In this document: positions 7,855 to 17,422 of the stretch, piece by piece
Layout: each line of letters begins with the position of its first letter
How positions within the stretch are numbered: the first letter of the stretch is position 1
Assembly: GCA_910579435.1 (NCBI GenBank)
Contig: CAJTVF010000012.1
Span: 1 to 54,574, forward strand
Origin: an uncultured Oscillibacter sp.
Lineage (GTDB): Bacteria > Bacillota > Clostridia > Oscillospirales > Oscillospiraceae
Direction: 5' to 3'
Length of the DNA: 54,574 nt
Made by a program: the position numbers and the translations under genes
Notes under the pieces: model-generated
What the model was told of the DNA's origin: nothing
What the model saw: only the letters and a program-made list of their open reading frames with translations
The model's database searches: none

Positions 7855-7883
7855 TTGATTTTTTGGAAAAACTGGAGTACAAT
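7855..7883 (+). promoter_or_regulatory. Promoter of rpiB
   Basis: TTGATT (7855-7860), a 17-base spacer and TACAAT (7878-7883) lie 40 bases upstream of the rpiB start. Confidence 0.6.
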
Positions 7884-7922
7884 ATAAGCCACAAAAAATT
7901 GAACGCACGGGGGAATACTACC

Positions 7923-8360
7923 ATGAAGATCGCGCTGGGCTGCGACCACGGCGGCTACGATTTGAAACAGCATATCATCAAGGTCCTGGAGCGCCTGGGC
8001 CACGAGGCGGAGGATTTCGGCTGCTTCTCCAAGGAGAGCTGCGACTATCCCGACTTCGGCGCCGCCGCCGCAAAAGCCGTGGCGGCGGGCAAATGCGACC
8101 GGGGCATTGTCATCTGCACCACCGGAATCGGTATCTCCATCGCCGCCAACAAAGTGAAAGGCGTCCGCTGCGCCCACTGCGCCGACTGCCTCCAGGCGGA
8201 AATGACCCGCCGCCACAACGACGCCAACATGATGGCCATTGGCGCGGGCTTCACTGGCCCCAATATGGCCGAGCGGATGGTGGAGGCCTTCCTCTCCACG
8301 GAGTTTGAGGGCGGACGCCATGCCCGCCGGGTGGAGAAGATGATGGCCCTGGAGGGCTGA
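7923..8360 (+). CDS. rpiB: Ribose-5-phosphate isomerase B
   Basis: This 145-residue enzyme interconverts ribose 5-phosphate and ribulose 5-phosphate in the cytosolic pentose phosphate pathway. It begins MKIALGCDHGGYDLK, with the family Asp8-His9 pair. Cys65 in VICTTGIGIS is the proton-transfer cysteine, and the phosphate-binding RRHNDANMMAIG is present. Length is typical of RpiB/LacAB. The usual GTG in CGTGIG is CTTGIG here, a mild change seen in LacA/LacB-like members, so galactose-6-phosphate isomerase activity is a less likely alternative because those are heteromeric pairs. ATG at 7923 was chosen over an upstream TTG because the conserved N-terminus starts there. It has its own promoter. 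Confidence 0.93.
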   Translation: MKIALGCDHGGYDLKQHIIKVLERLGHEAEDFGCFSKESCDYPDFGAAAAKAVAAGKCDRGIVICTTGIGISIAANKVKGVRCAHCADCLQAEMTRRHNDANMMAIGAGFTGPNMAERMVEAFLSTEFEGGRHARRVEKMMALEG

Positions 8361-8415
8361 GCATCCCAAGGCATAAAAACGATGGGAGCGCCGCTCCAAA
8401 AACGAGGTGACGCGC

Positions 8416-9486
8416 ATGGTGGGAACTAAGGGCTACAGCAGCTACCGGGGCCGGGGGCCTAGATGGAAAATTTTACTGGCATTTGTGCTGGTGCTGGTCA
8501 TCGCGGCAGCCGCCAGCGTCATCTATTTGCAGCAGTTCCTGGTCTACGGCGCCGACGGCAGCCGTCAGATCCGTCTGCCCTGGCAGACGGAGGAGAAGGA
8601 GCCTTCGCCGGACGGGGAAGGGGAGGACCCGGCGAACCAGCCGAAGGTGGACGTGGTGGTCCAGGAGCCGGAGGTTCCGAAGCCGGAGGAGACGACGGCC
8701 TTTTCCCTCCCGGCCCAGGCGCTGACGGAGGCCCTCTGGCAGCAGGCCCTGGCGGCGAAGCCCGCAGGGGCCAATGCGGTGGCCGTCCGCCTGAAAACCT
8801 CCAACGGCACCGTTTATTTCAATGCGGCCGGTGCTGTTTCCGGCGCGGTGGAGACAGAGCTGGATACCGCCGCCGCCCTGGCCGCCGTCACGGCCCAGGA
8901 GGAGCTGTATACCATCGCCAGCTTGGCCTGCCTCCAGGACTTCAAGGCCGCCAACGCCGACGTGGAGGGCCGGGGGCTGAAAAACACCGGCGGCTATATC
9001 TTCTACGACGGCAACAACAGCCTCTGGCTGGACCCTGCCAAGCCCTCCGCCCGGGAGTATGTCTGCGCCCTGGCGAAGGAGATTGCGGAGCTGGGCTTTG
9101 ACGAGCTGCTGCTGACGGATTTCGGCTATCCCACCGTGGGCAAAATCAATAAGATCAACTATAACACCGAGCTGTCCCTGACCGACAATCTGGACCTGCT
9201 CCTCAGCGATCTGAATACGGCGCTGGAGCCCTATGACATCTTCCTGTCCGTGGAGGTCCCGGAGGCGGTCGTCTCCGAGGGCCCTGACGCCGTATCCGGG
9301 CTGGACCTGAACCGCCTGGTGAGCCGGGTGGACCGCATCTACGCCGCCACCACGCCGGAGAAGGCGGAGACCCTCTCCAATCTGGTGTCCCAGGCGGCGG
9401 GGGAGGACGGAACGACGGAATTTGTCCCGGAGCTGGCGGCGGACAGCCCCACGCTGACGGGAAGCCGCCTGATTCTGGCGGAATAA
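8416..9486 (+). CDS. Membrane-anchored glycoside-hydrolase-like protein (DUF4015-like)
   Basis: This 356-residue protein has a short basic N-terminus (GYSSYRGRGPRWK), one membrane helix at about residues 15-39 and an acidic, proline-rich linker (about 55-95). The extracellular domain of about 260 residues contains SLWLDPAKPSAREYVCALAK and LGFDELLLTDFGYP, resembling the end of the putative glycoside hydrolase TIM barrel DUF4015. The usual DYIRFP-type motif is replaced by TDFGYP, so activity is uncertain. It is probably an outer-surface, wall-associated protein. The start at 8416 follows GAGGTG by six bases; an in-frame GTG at 8407 is less likely. It ends in a strong terminator. Confidence 0.65.
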   Translation: MVGTKGYSSYRGRGPRWKILLAFVLVLVIAAAASVIYLQQFLVYGADGSRQIRLPWQTEEKEPSPDGEGEDPANQPKVDVVVQEPEVPKPEETTAFSLPAQALTEALWQQALAAKPAGANAVAVRLKTSNGTVYFNAAGAVSGAVETELDTAAALAAVTAQEELYTIASLACLQDFKAANADVEGRGLKNTGGYIFYDGNNSLWLDPAKPSAREYVCALAKEIAELGFDELLLTDFGYPTVGKINKINYNTELSLTDNLDLLLSDLNTALEPYDIFLSVEVPEAVVSEGPDAVSGLDLNRLVSRVDRIYAATTPEKAETLSNLVSQAAGEDGTTEFVPELAADSPTLTGSRLILAE

Positions 9487-9509
9487 CGAGACGCATTGTA
9501 AGGAACAGG

Positions 9510-9540
9510 CTCCCGGAGGGACACCCCTCCGGGAGTTTTT
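9510..9540 (+). terminator. Intrinsic terminator
   Basis: CTCCCGGAGGG and CCCTCCGGGAG form an 11-bp stem followed by TTTTT, 23 bases after the glycoside-hydrolase-like gene. Confidence 0.9.
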
Positions 9541-9615
9541 GGCATAGAGAGAAAACGGTTTGCGGGGAATGGAAATGAAGAGAATCGGGACGGCCCTCTT
9601 ATCGGAGGGCGTGTC

Positions 9616-11868
9616 ATGAGGCGGCTGGCGGCCTTTGCCGGGGGATTTTCCCTGGGGGCGTTTTTGGCGCAATATCTCCTCCGGGGCGGATGGGTCCTGC
9701 TGGGGGCCGGGCTGGCCCTGGGGCTGGGCTTTCTGTCGGTGCTCCTGCCCTGGGAGTGGCGGCGGCGGGGCGTGATTCTCTGCGCGGCCCTGTCCCTGGG
9801 ATTGGGCTGGAGCTGGCTTTACGCCCGCCAGGTCCAGCGGCCCGCCCAGGCCTTGGCCGGGCAGAGGTCGGACTTCTCCGCCACCCTCTGCGGCTATGCC
9901 TCCGAGACCGATTTCGGGGCCCGGGCGGAGGTCCGTCTGGAAGGCGTCCCCGGCAAGGCGGTGCTCTACGCCGGGCGGGAGCTGCTGGAGCTGGTCCCAG
10001 GGCAGATCGTTTCCGGACAGGCCCGGTTCAGCGACGCCGCCCGCATCCGGGACGAGGATATTAGCGCTTTCACCTCCAAGGGCGTGTTCCTCCTGGCCTA
10101 CGGCCGGGGAGAGCTTGCTGTGGGAGAGGGGACGCGGCACAGTCTCCGTTGGCTCCCCGCCCGGCTGGGGCGGGCCATGACGGAGCGGATCCGGCTCCTC
10201 TTTTCCGGGGACGCCGCCGGGTTTCTGACGGCGATTCTCACCGGCGACCGGGGCGAGGTCTCCGAGGGAGCTTACCTGGCCCTCACCGAGGCGGGGCTGA
10301 ACCACATTCTGGCGGTGTCCGGCATGCACTGCGGCTTCCTCATGGCCCTGGCGGGCCTCCTGCTCCAAAGCCGGAAGCTGCAAGCCCTGCTGGGTATTCC
10401 GCTGCTGGCGTTCTACGCCGCCCTCACCGGCGGAAGCCCCTCGGTGCTCCGGGCCTGCGTCATGCTGTCCCTGCCCCTGCTGGCGATTCTGGCCCGCCGG
10501 GAGAGCGACGGGCCCACCTCCCTGCTGACGGCCCTGCTGCTGATCCTGCTGGCAAACCCCTTTGCCGCCGCCTCTGTCAGCTTGCAGCTGTCCTTCGCCG
10601 CCATGGCGGGCATCCTCTGGCTGACGCCGAAGCTCTACAGGGGGCTGACCGGCGAAAAGAAGCATGGGAAGGCGTTCCGCTTCCTGGCCGTCAGCTTTTC
10701 GGTCTCCATGGGGGCCATGGCGTTCACCATGCCTCTGTCGGCATACTACTTCGGCGCGCTGGTGCTGATTGCCCCGCTGAGCAGCGCCCTGTGTCTTTGG
10801 GCGGCCACGTGGGCCTTCAGCTTTGGACTGCTTTCGGTCTTCGTCAGCTTTTTCTACCCGCCCCTGGGGGCTCTGCTGGCCCTTCCGGCCTGGCTGGCGG
10901 CGAAGTATATCCTTCTTGCCGCCGGGCTTCTTTCGAAAATCCCTTACCATGCGGTCTACACCGCCAATTCCTATCTGAAATACTGGATGGTTTACGCCTA
11001 CCTGCTTTTCGCCGCCGCGTATTTCGCCAAGCGGACGGGGCGGCGGAACTATCTGACAGCCTCTGTTTTAGCGGCCCTGACCCTGGCTTTCACCGTCCGT
11101 TTGTGGGAGGTTCGGTACGGCAGCGACTTGGACGTCCTGGTGCTGGACGTGGGGCAGGGGCAGAGCGTGGTCCTGGCCTCCGGCGGGGCCTGCGCCCTGG
11201 TGGACTGCGGCAGCGCCAACAGCGGGAAGAATCCCGGAGAGACCGCCGCCCGGCAGCTGGCCGCCATGGGCTGCAAGCGCCTGGACTATCTGCTGCTCAC
11301 CCATTATGACTGGGACCACGTCTCCGGCGTGGCGGGCCTGCTGGCCCGGATGGAGGTGGACACGCTGCTGGTCCCGGAGGAAGAGGACGACGCGGGGCTT
11401 CAAAGCATGGTCCTCTCCGCCGCGGAGGCCTATGGCGTCCGGGTCTCTTTTATCACGGAGGAGGAGCGCCTGGAATTCGGCAAGGGAGTGCTGACCATCT
11501 TCCCGCCCCTGGGAGAGGCCGGGGATAACGAGCGGGGCCTGGCGGTTTTGGCCTCCGCCGGAGAAAACGACTTTCTCATCACCGGCGACATGGACGCCGC
11601 CACGGAGGCAAAGCTGCTGGAGACCTATGACCTGCCGGACATCGAGGCCCTGGCAGCCGGGCACCACGGCTCCAAATACGCCACATCCCAGACCCTGCTG
11701 GAGGCCCTGCGGCCGGAGACGGCCTGTATCAGCGTGGGCTCCAACAGCTACGGCCACCCCACGGAGGAGACCCTGCTCCGCCTGGCCCGTCAGGGCTGTG
11801 ACATCTACCGGACGGACCTTCACGGGACCGTTCATCTTGCCTGGAATCAGGAGGACAGCTATGGCTGA
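9616..11868 (+). CDS. comEC: DNA uptake channel protein ComEC/Rec2
   Basis: This 750-residue polytopic protein is of full family length. It has N-terminal helices and a DUF4131-like region (about 1-170). The competence domain contains ILTGDRGEVSEGAYLALTEA and ILAVSGMHCGFLMALAGLL. A C-terminal metallo-beta-lactamase-like domain (about 505-745) carries VLDVGQGQSVVL, the metal ligands LLTHYDWDHVSG, LITGDMD and AAGHHGSKYATS. In transformable Firmicutes ComEC passes single-stranded DNA across the membrane, and the lactamase-like part has been proposed to degrade the non-transforming strand. It overlaps holA by 8 bases; comEC-holA adjacency is common in Firmicutes. No other late competence gene is visible here. 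Confidence 0.95.
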   Translation: MRRLAAFAGGFSLGAFLAQYLLRGGWVLLGAGLALGLGFLSVLLPWEWRRRGVILCAALSLGLGWSWLYARQVQRPAQALAGQRSDFSATLCGYASETDFGARAEVRLEGVPGKAVLYAGRELLELVPGQIVSGQARFSDAARIRDEDISAFTSKGVFLLAYGRGELAVGEGTRHSLRWLPARLGRAMTERIRLLFSGDAAGFLTAILTGDRGEVSEGAYLALTEAGLNHILAVSGMHCGFLMALAGLLLQSRKLQALLGIPLLAFYAALTGGSPSVLRACVMLSLPLLAILARRESDGPTSLLTALLLILLANPFAAASVSLQLSFAAMAGILWLTPKLYRGLTGEKKHGKAFRFLAVSFSVSMGAMAFTMPLSAYYFGALVLIAPLSSALCLWAATWAFSFGLLSVFVSFFYPPLGALLALPAWLAAKYILLAAGLLSKIPYHAVYTANSYLKYWMVYAYLLFAAAYFAKRTGRRNYLTASVLAALTLAFTVRLWEVRYGSDLDVLVLDVGQGQSVVLASGGACALVDCGSANSGKNPGETAARQLAAMGCKRLDYLLLTHYDWDHVSGVAGLLARMEVDTLLVPEEEDDAGLQSMVLSAAEAYGVRVSFITEEERLEFGKGVLTIFPPLGEAGDNERGLAVLASAGENDFLITGDMDAATEAKLLETYDLPDIEALAAGHHGSKYATSQTLLEALRPETACISVGSNSYGHPTEETLLRLARQGCDIYRTDLHGTVHLAWNQEDSYG

Positions 11869-12916
11869 TAAGAAAAAGGCCCCCCGGAAGGGGGCGGCCC
11901 TGCAAAAGCTGAAGGAGGACCTGGCCGCCGGGACCATCGGCCCCGCCTACGTCTTCTATGGAGAGGAGAGCTACCTCCGGGAGTACTACCTGGGAGAGCT
12001 GCGGAAAAAGCTGGCGCCCCCGGGCTTTGAGACCTTCAATGTCCACACCCTGGAGGGGAAGGACGTGACGGCGCAGGCTTTGGCGGAGACTGTGGAGGCC
12101 ATGCCCATGATGGCGGAGCGGACGCTGACCGCCGTTACGGATTGGGACCTCTTCAAGCTGGGGGAGGACCAGCGGGAAAAGCTCATCGCCCTGCTGGAGG
12201 ACCTGCCCCCCTATGGCTGCGTCGTCTTTGTCTACGATACCCTGGAGTACAAGCCCAATAAGACGATGAAGAAGCTCTGCAAGGCCCTGGAGGCTTACGT
12301 GGAGGCGGTGGAGTTCCCGGCGGCGTCCAGCGCGGACCTCCTGCCCTGGATTTCCCGGCGCTTCAAGGCCCTGGGGAAGGAAATCGGCCGGACGGAGGCG
12401 GAGTACCTGATCTTCACCTGCGGCGGGCTGATGACGGGCCTGGTGCCGGAGATCGAGAAAATCGCGGCCTACGCCAAGGGGGGGACCGTCACCCAGGCGG
12501 ACATTGACGCCGTGGCGGACCCGGTGCTGTCGGCGGAGGTATTTAAGCTGTCCGACGCGGTGCTCCAGGGGCATTACGACCAGGCGGCCTCCATCCTGGG
12601 GGACCTGTTGAAAATGCAGACGGAGCCCATCATGATCCTGGCGGCCCTGGGGAGCCAGCTTCGCCGCATCTGGACGGCCCGGCTGGCCCTGGACGGCGGC
12701 AGGGACCGCTATTGGCTGATGGAGCTCTGGGGCATGAAGTCCGACTACCCCGCCAAGCTCCTGCTGAACGCCGCCCGGCGGACCACGGCGGAGTGGTGCG
12801 CCCGGGCGGTGCGGCGGTGCCAGGAGCTGGACCGCCGGATGAAGAGCGAGCGGGGCGTGGACAGCGCCGGAGAATTGAAGCTGCTGCTGGTGCGGCTGGC
12901 CGCCGAGAGGAGCTGA
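11861..12916 (+). CDS. holA: DNA polymerase III delta subunit
   Basis: This 351-residue clamp-loader subunit opens the sliding clamp during replication. After a short basic leader (MADKKKAPRKGAALQKLKED), the family signature AYVFYGEESYLREYYL appears, then an AAA+-like region (VVFVYDTLEYKPNKTMKK) and the C-terminal collar with ILGDLLKMQTEPIMILAALG. The start overlaps the comEC stop by 8 bases and has AGGAGG just upstream. The gene is followed after 4 bases by rnmV, so comEC, holA and rnmV form one transcript. Confidence 0.95.
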   Translation: MADKKKAPRKGAALQKLKEDLAAGTIGPAYVFYGEESYLREYYLGELRKKLAPPGFETFNVHTLEGKDVTAQALAETVEAMPMMAERTLTAVTDWDLFKLGEDQREKLIALLEDLPPYGCVVFVYDTLEYKPNKTMKKLCKALEAYVEAVEFPAASSADLLPWISRRFKALGKEIGRTEAEYLIFTCGGLMTGLVPEIEKIAAYAKGGTVTQADIDAVADPVLSAEVFKLSDAVLQGHYDQAASILGDLLKMQTEPIMILAALGSQLRRIWTARLALDGGRDRYWLMELWGMKSDYPAKLLLNAARRTTAEWCARAVRRCQELDRRMKSERGVDSAGELKLLLVRLAAERS

Positions 12917-12920
12917 GGGA

Positions 12921-13508
12921 ATGGAGCGCATCCGGGAGGTCATCGTGGTAGAGGGCCGCTATGACAAAAATACCGTCTCCCAGGTGGTGGACGCCACGGT
13001 GGTCACCCTGGGGGGCTTCGCCGTGTTCAACGACAAGGAAAAGCTGGCCTTCCTCCGCCGCCTGGCGGAGAAGCAGGGGCTCATCATCCTGACGGACAGC
13101 GACGGGGCGGGCTTCGTGCTGCGGAACTACCTGAAAGGGGCTCTGCCCAAGGACCGGGTGAAGCAGGCCTATATCCCCGACGTGAAGGGCAAGGAGCGCC
13201 GCAAGCGCAAGGGCGGCAAGGAGGGCAAGCTGGGCGTGGAGGGCATGTCCCCCGCCGTGCTTTTGGAGGCTCTGCGCAGGGCGGGGGCCACCTTTGAGGA
13301 CGAGGCCCCGCCGGAGCGGGGGGAGGCCATCACCAAGGCGGACCTCTTTGCCCTGGGCCTCAGCGGAGGGGAGGGCAGCGCGGAGAAGCGCCGTCTTCTG
13401 TTAAAGCGCCTGGACCTGCCCGAGCACCTCACCGCCAACGGCATGCTGGAGGCGCTGAACCTCCTGTTCAGCCGGGAGGAGCTGGAGGCGCTGCTGGCGG
13501 AAGCGTAG
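12921..13508 (+). CDS. rnmV: Ribonuclease M5 (5S rRNA maturation)
   Basis: This 195-residue enzyme matures 5S rRNA in Gram-positive bacteria. The N-terminal TOPRIM domain has the catalytic Glu in IVVEGRYDKNTV and the DxD in ILTDSDGAGFVLRNYL. The family motif KQAYIPDVKGKERRK and the downstream GVEGMSPAVLLEALRRAG are present. Length and order match RNase M5 rather than a primase. The basic run KERRKRKGGKEGK probably contacts RNA. It ends with TAG, showing that TAG is a normal stop in this genome. Confidence 0.95.
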   Translation: MERIREVIVVEGRYDKNTVSQVVDATVVTLGGFAVFNDKEKLAFLRRLAEKQGLIILTDSDGAGFVLRNYLKGALPKDRVKQAYIPDVKGKERRKRKGGKEGKLGVEGMSPAVLLEALRRAGATFEDEAPPERGEAITKADLFALGLSGGEGSAEKRRLLLKRLDLPEHLTANGMLEALNLLFSREELEALLAEA

Positions 13509-13617
13509 GCTTTCGACAGAATTCGACATGGTTCATAGGACAGCTGTGCTATGCTGGAAGCAGAAAACACCCACCGTTTCCGGGAGAAAGGGGCGGGTCC
13601 AGTAAGGAGGAGGCGGA

Positions 13618-13863
13618 ATGCGCAAGCTGTTCGTGGGAGAGGCCCGGTGCCGGGCGCTGCCGGCACGGTATTACCTGCTGGAGGAGGACGCAGAGGACTG
13701 CGGGGCCTATGGCGTTCAAGTCGAGCTGGCGGGAGAGGAGGCGTCGGTGAGAGACCTGAGCCCCTCCCGTCAGAGGGTTCTGGAGCTGGCGGAGGCGATG
13801 GCCCGGGGAGCCGTGACGCCGGCGGCCCTCCGGGACGTGGTGGACGACTGGCTGCTGGAATAA
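13618..13863 (+). CDS. DUF6514 family small protein
   Basis: This 81-residue protein is preceded by AAGGAGGAGGCGGA, a strong ribosome-binding site. The sequence ARYYLLEEDAEDCGAYGVQV and the spaced hydrophobics match the small Clostridia family DUF6514 as I recall it; function is unknown. There is no signal peptide or membrane helix. It sits alone between the holA-rnmV run and the CIRCE-controlled groES promoter. Confidence 0.7.
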   Translation: MRKLFVGEARCRALPARYYLLEEDAEDCGAYGVQVELAGEEASVRDLSPSRQRVLELAEAMARGAVTPAALRDVVDDWLLE

Positions 13864-13934
13864 GGAAAATTTTCCAGACTTTGGCGGTTCCGTCAACATT
13901 TACAAATTCTTCATAACTTTTGAGAAAAATCCCC

Positions 13935-13963
13935 TTTACAAATGGGGGCGGCTGTACTATGAT
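13935..13963 (+). promoter_or_regulatory. groESL promoter
   Basis: TTTACA (13935-13940), a 17-base spacer and TATGAT (13958-13963), immediately followed by the CIRCE element. Confidence 0.88.
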
Positions 13964-13971
13964 AATCACTG

Positions 13972-13998
13972 TTAGCACTCTTGGTATTTGAGTGCTAA
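13972..13998 (+). promoter_or_regulatory. CIRCE operator (HrcA binding site)
   Basis: TTAGCACTC, nine bases, GAGTGCTAA is a perfect CIRCE consensus. The arms continue outward to 17 bp each (13964-13980 and 13990-14006). Its place at the transcription start implies heat-shock control of groESL by HrcA, which is not encoded in this window. Confidence 0.97.
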
Positions 13999-14046
13999 CA
14001 GTGATTACGTTTTTTCGAATTTTTATATTTTAAGGAGGAACCCGAT

Positions 14047-14331
14047 ATGAAACTCACCCCGCTTGCAGACCGCGTGATCCTGAAGATGGTGGAAACCGAG
14101 GAGACCACCAAGGGCGGCATCATCCTCACCGGCAGCGCCAAGGAGAAGCCCTCCGTGGCCGAAGTCATTTCCGTGGGCCCCGGCGGCACCGTGGACGGCA
14201 AGGAAGTCACCATGACCGTGAAGCCCGGAGACAAGGTGATCACCAGCCAGTACGCCGGCACCAAGGTCACCCTGGAGGAAGTCGAGTACGTGGTCGTCCG
14301 GCAGAACGACATTCTGGCGATCGTCGACTGA
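14047..14331 (+). CDS. groES: Co-chaperonin GroES
   Basis: This 94-residue protein forms the seven-membered lid of the GroEL cage. It begins MKLTPLADRVILKMVETEE; the mobile-loop region is EETTKGGIILTGSAKEKP, and the conserved VGPG and GDKVI are present, ending in ILAIVD. AAGGAGG precedes the ATG. It is controlled by the CIRCE element upstream. groEL lies 312 bases downstream, an unusually wide gap filled by a structured repeat. Confidence 0.98.
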   Translation: MKLTPLADRVILKMVETEETTKGGIILTGSAKEKPSVAEVISVGPGGTVDGKEVTMTVKPGDKVITSQYAGTKVTLEEVEYVVVRQNDILAIVD

Positions 14332-14332
14332 C

Positions 14333-14563
14333 TTCAAGGGGGAGCAGGCTCCCCCTTGAGAATCCCCCACCTCCAGTCTGCCGACTGGAGCCGCCGCCTT
14401 GGGCAGCCGTTGGCGGCTTTGCCGCCTTACGGATGCCGCATACCCCTTGCGGGTGCGAGGCGGCTGGGGCCGGGGAATTTTCGTGACGCGCGTGTCGTCG
14501 CGAAAATGATTGAAATTTCTTTCTCCGCAGGGCGGAGAAACCAAGGGGAGGCCCCCTGGACCC
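14333..14563 (+). repeat. Multi-hairpin intergenic repeat, family B copy 1
   Basis: The repeat starts two bases after the groES stop. In order it holds CAAGGGGGAG/CTCCCCCTTG, GAATCCCCCACC, CTCCAGTC/GACTGGAG, CCGCC-rich palindromes with an extra segment of about 60 bp, TTTTCGTGACG/CGTCGCGAAAA around CGCGTGT, TTTCTCCGC/GCGGAGAAA and CCAAGGGG/CCCCCTGG. The same order occurs at 24084-24258 after cls, also in the sense of transcription. The rest of the gap to groEL carries a further AACCAAAC...GTTTGGTT palindrome. Confidence 0.8.
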
Positions 14564-14643
14564 CCGGCGAACCAAACGGCGCTTTGCTGGTTTGGTTTGC
14601 GGGTTTACCGTAAACTTTCTTTAAAATAGGAGGAACTGCTATT

Positions 14644-16266
<1,623 letters not shown>

Positions 16267-16298
16267 GCCGTCGAAACACGAGAAATAAGGTAAGAACA

Positions 16299-16325
16299 GC
16301 GGCGCCCGCTTATAGCGGGCGCCGC
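16299..16325. terminator. Hairpin between groEL and the sugar cluster
   Basis: GCGGCGCCCGCT (16299-16310) pairs perfectly with AGCGGGCGCCGC (16314-16325) over a 3-nt loop, between converging genes. It has little T-tract on either strand. Confidence 0.7.
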
Positions 16326-16352
16326 TGCTGGTTTGCGCAGGACCGGCGCAGG

Positions 16353-17363
16353 TCAATTCAATTCGGCCAGATATCCGTTCACCTTGTCGATGCGGGCCTG
16401 GGCGTTTTCGGGGGAAATGACCTCGATGCCGGGGTCGATCACCGCGTCGACGTCCTTGCCCTGGAGCTTGTCATAGGCGGTCTGGCAGGCCAGGTAGCCC
16501 ATCTCATAGGGCTGCTGGGCGACGGACATGGTCAGCAGCCCGTCCAGGATGGCCTGGCACGCGCCGGTGGAGCCGTCGAAGCCCAGGAAGATGGTGTTGG
16601 CAAAGCTGGGATTGCCCTCCGCAGCCCGGACGGCGCCAACGGCCATGTCGTCATTGTTGGCGCAGACGATGGCGATTCCGTCCGGATGGGTCTGGATGAT
16701 AGCCTCCATGCAGGTGACGGCCTGGTCCGCCACGGCGTTGGCGTATTGAATTTCGTCGGTCAGGAAGGCGCCGCCGTTTTCATTGACTCCGGCGGTATAG
16801 CCGTTCATCCGGGCGGTATTGGTCGCGTCTCCCTTGACACCGGCGATTTCGATACACTCGATGGTTTCCCAGCCCGCGGCCTTCGCGGCCTCGACGGCCT
16901 CCGTGGCGCCCAGCTTGGCGGCGGCCTCGTTTCCGGTGCCGATAAAGGAGACGATCTCCGGCGCTTCGATGTTGGTGTCCAGGGCGAAGACCGGACGGGT
17001 TTCTCCGGCAATGAGGGTGGCGGCGGTCTCCGACTGGAGGGGCGCGATGATGATGGCGTCCACTTCGCTGTTGTTCAGGGTAGTTTCGATCATATTTTGC
17101 TGGTCGTCATAGGAGGTTTCGTTGGCCGGGCCGGTGATGTCGATGACCACGTCCGGGTGCTCGGATTCGAATTTCCGGCATCCGGCCATAATGAGCTGCC
17201 AGTGCTCGGAGGCGGTGGTCTTTAGAATGACGTTGATTTTGTACGCCCCCTCCGTGTCCCCGGAAGAGCCGCCCTGAGCGGAATCGTCTGCCCCATTGCC
17301 GCAGGCGGTGAGGGAGAGGAGCATCAAACCGACCTGGAGCAGAGAGATCATGCGCTTTTTCAT
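16353..17363 (-). CDS. Sugar ABC transporter substrate-binding lipoprotein
   Basis: This 336-residue type I periplasmic-binding protein, of the ribose/xylose/inositol class, has a lipoprotein signal (MLLSLTACGNGADDS, lipobox LTAC). Its first strand is INVILKTTASEHWQLIMAG, followed by DAIIIAPLQSETAATLI, GIAIVCANNDDMAVGAVRAA and FLGFDGSTGACQAI, typical ligand-pocket and hinge regions. No permease or ATPase is encoded nearby, so it either uses transporter subunits from elsewhere or works as a sensor. It is the last gene of the leftward operon with a dehydrogenase and an isomerase-like gene, which suggests a polyol or inositol-like ligand. Confidence 0.88.
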   Translation of the reverse strand: MKKRMISLLQVGLMLLSLTACGNGADDSAQGGSSGDTEGAYKINVILKTTASEHWQLIMAGCRKFESEHPDVVIDITGPANETSYDDQQNMIETTLNNSEVDAIIIAPLQSETAATLIAGETRPVFALDTNIEAPEIVSFIGTGNEAAAKLGATEAVEAAKAAGWETIECIEIAGVKGDATNTARMNGYTAGVNENGGAFLTDEIQYANAVADQAVTCMEAIIQTHPDGIAIVCANNDDMAVGAVRAAEGNPSFANTIFLGFDGSTGACQAILDGLLTMSVAQQPYEMGYLACQTAYDKLQGKDVDAVIDPGIEVISPENAQARIDKVNGYLAELN

Positions 17364-17422
17364 ATCAAAATACCTCTTTCCTTCATTCTCTTATTTGTGG
17401 CGGGAAACCTCGGGGAAAGAGA

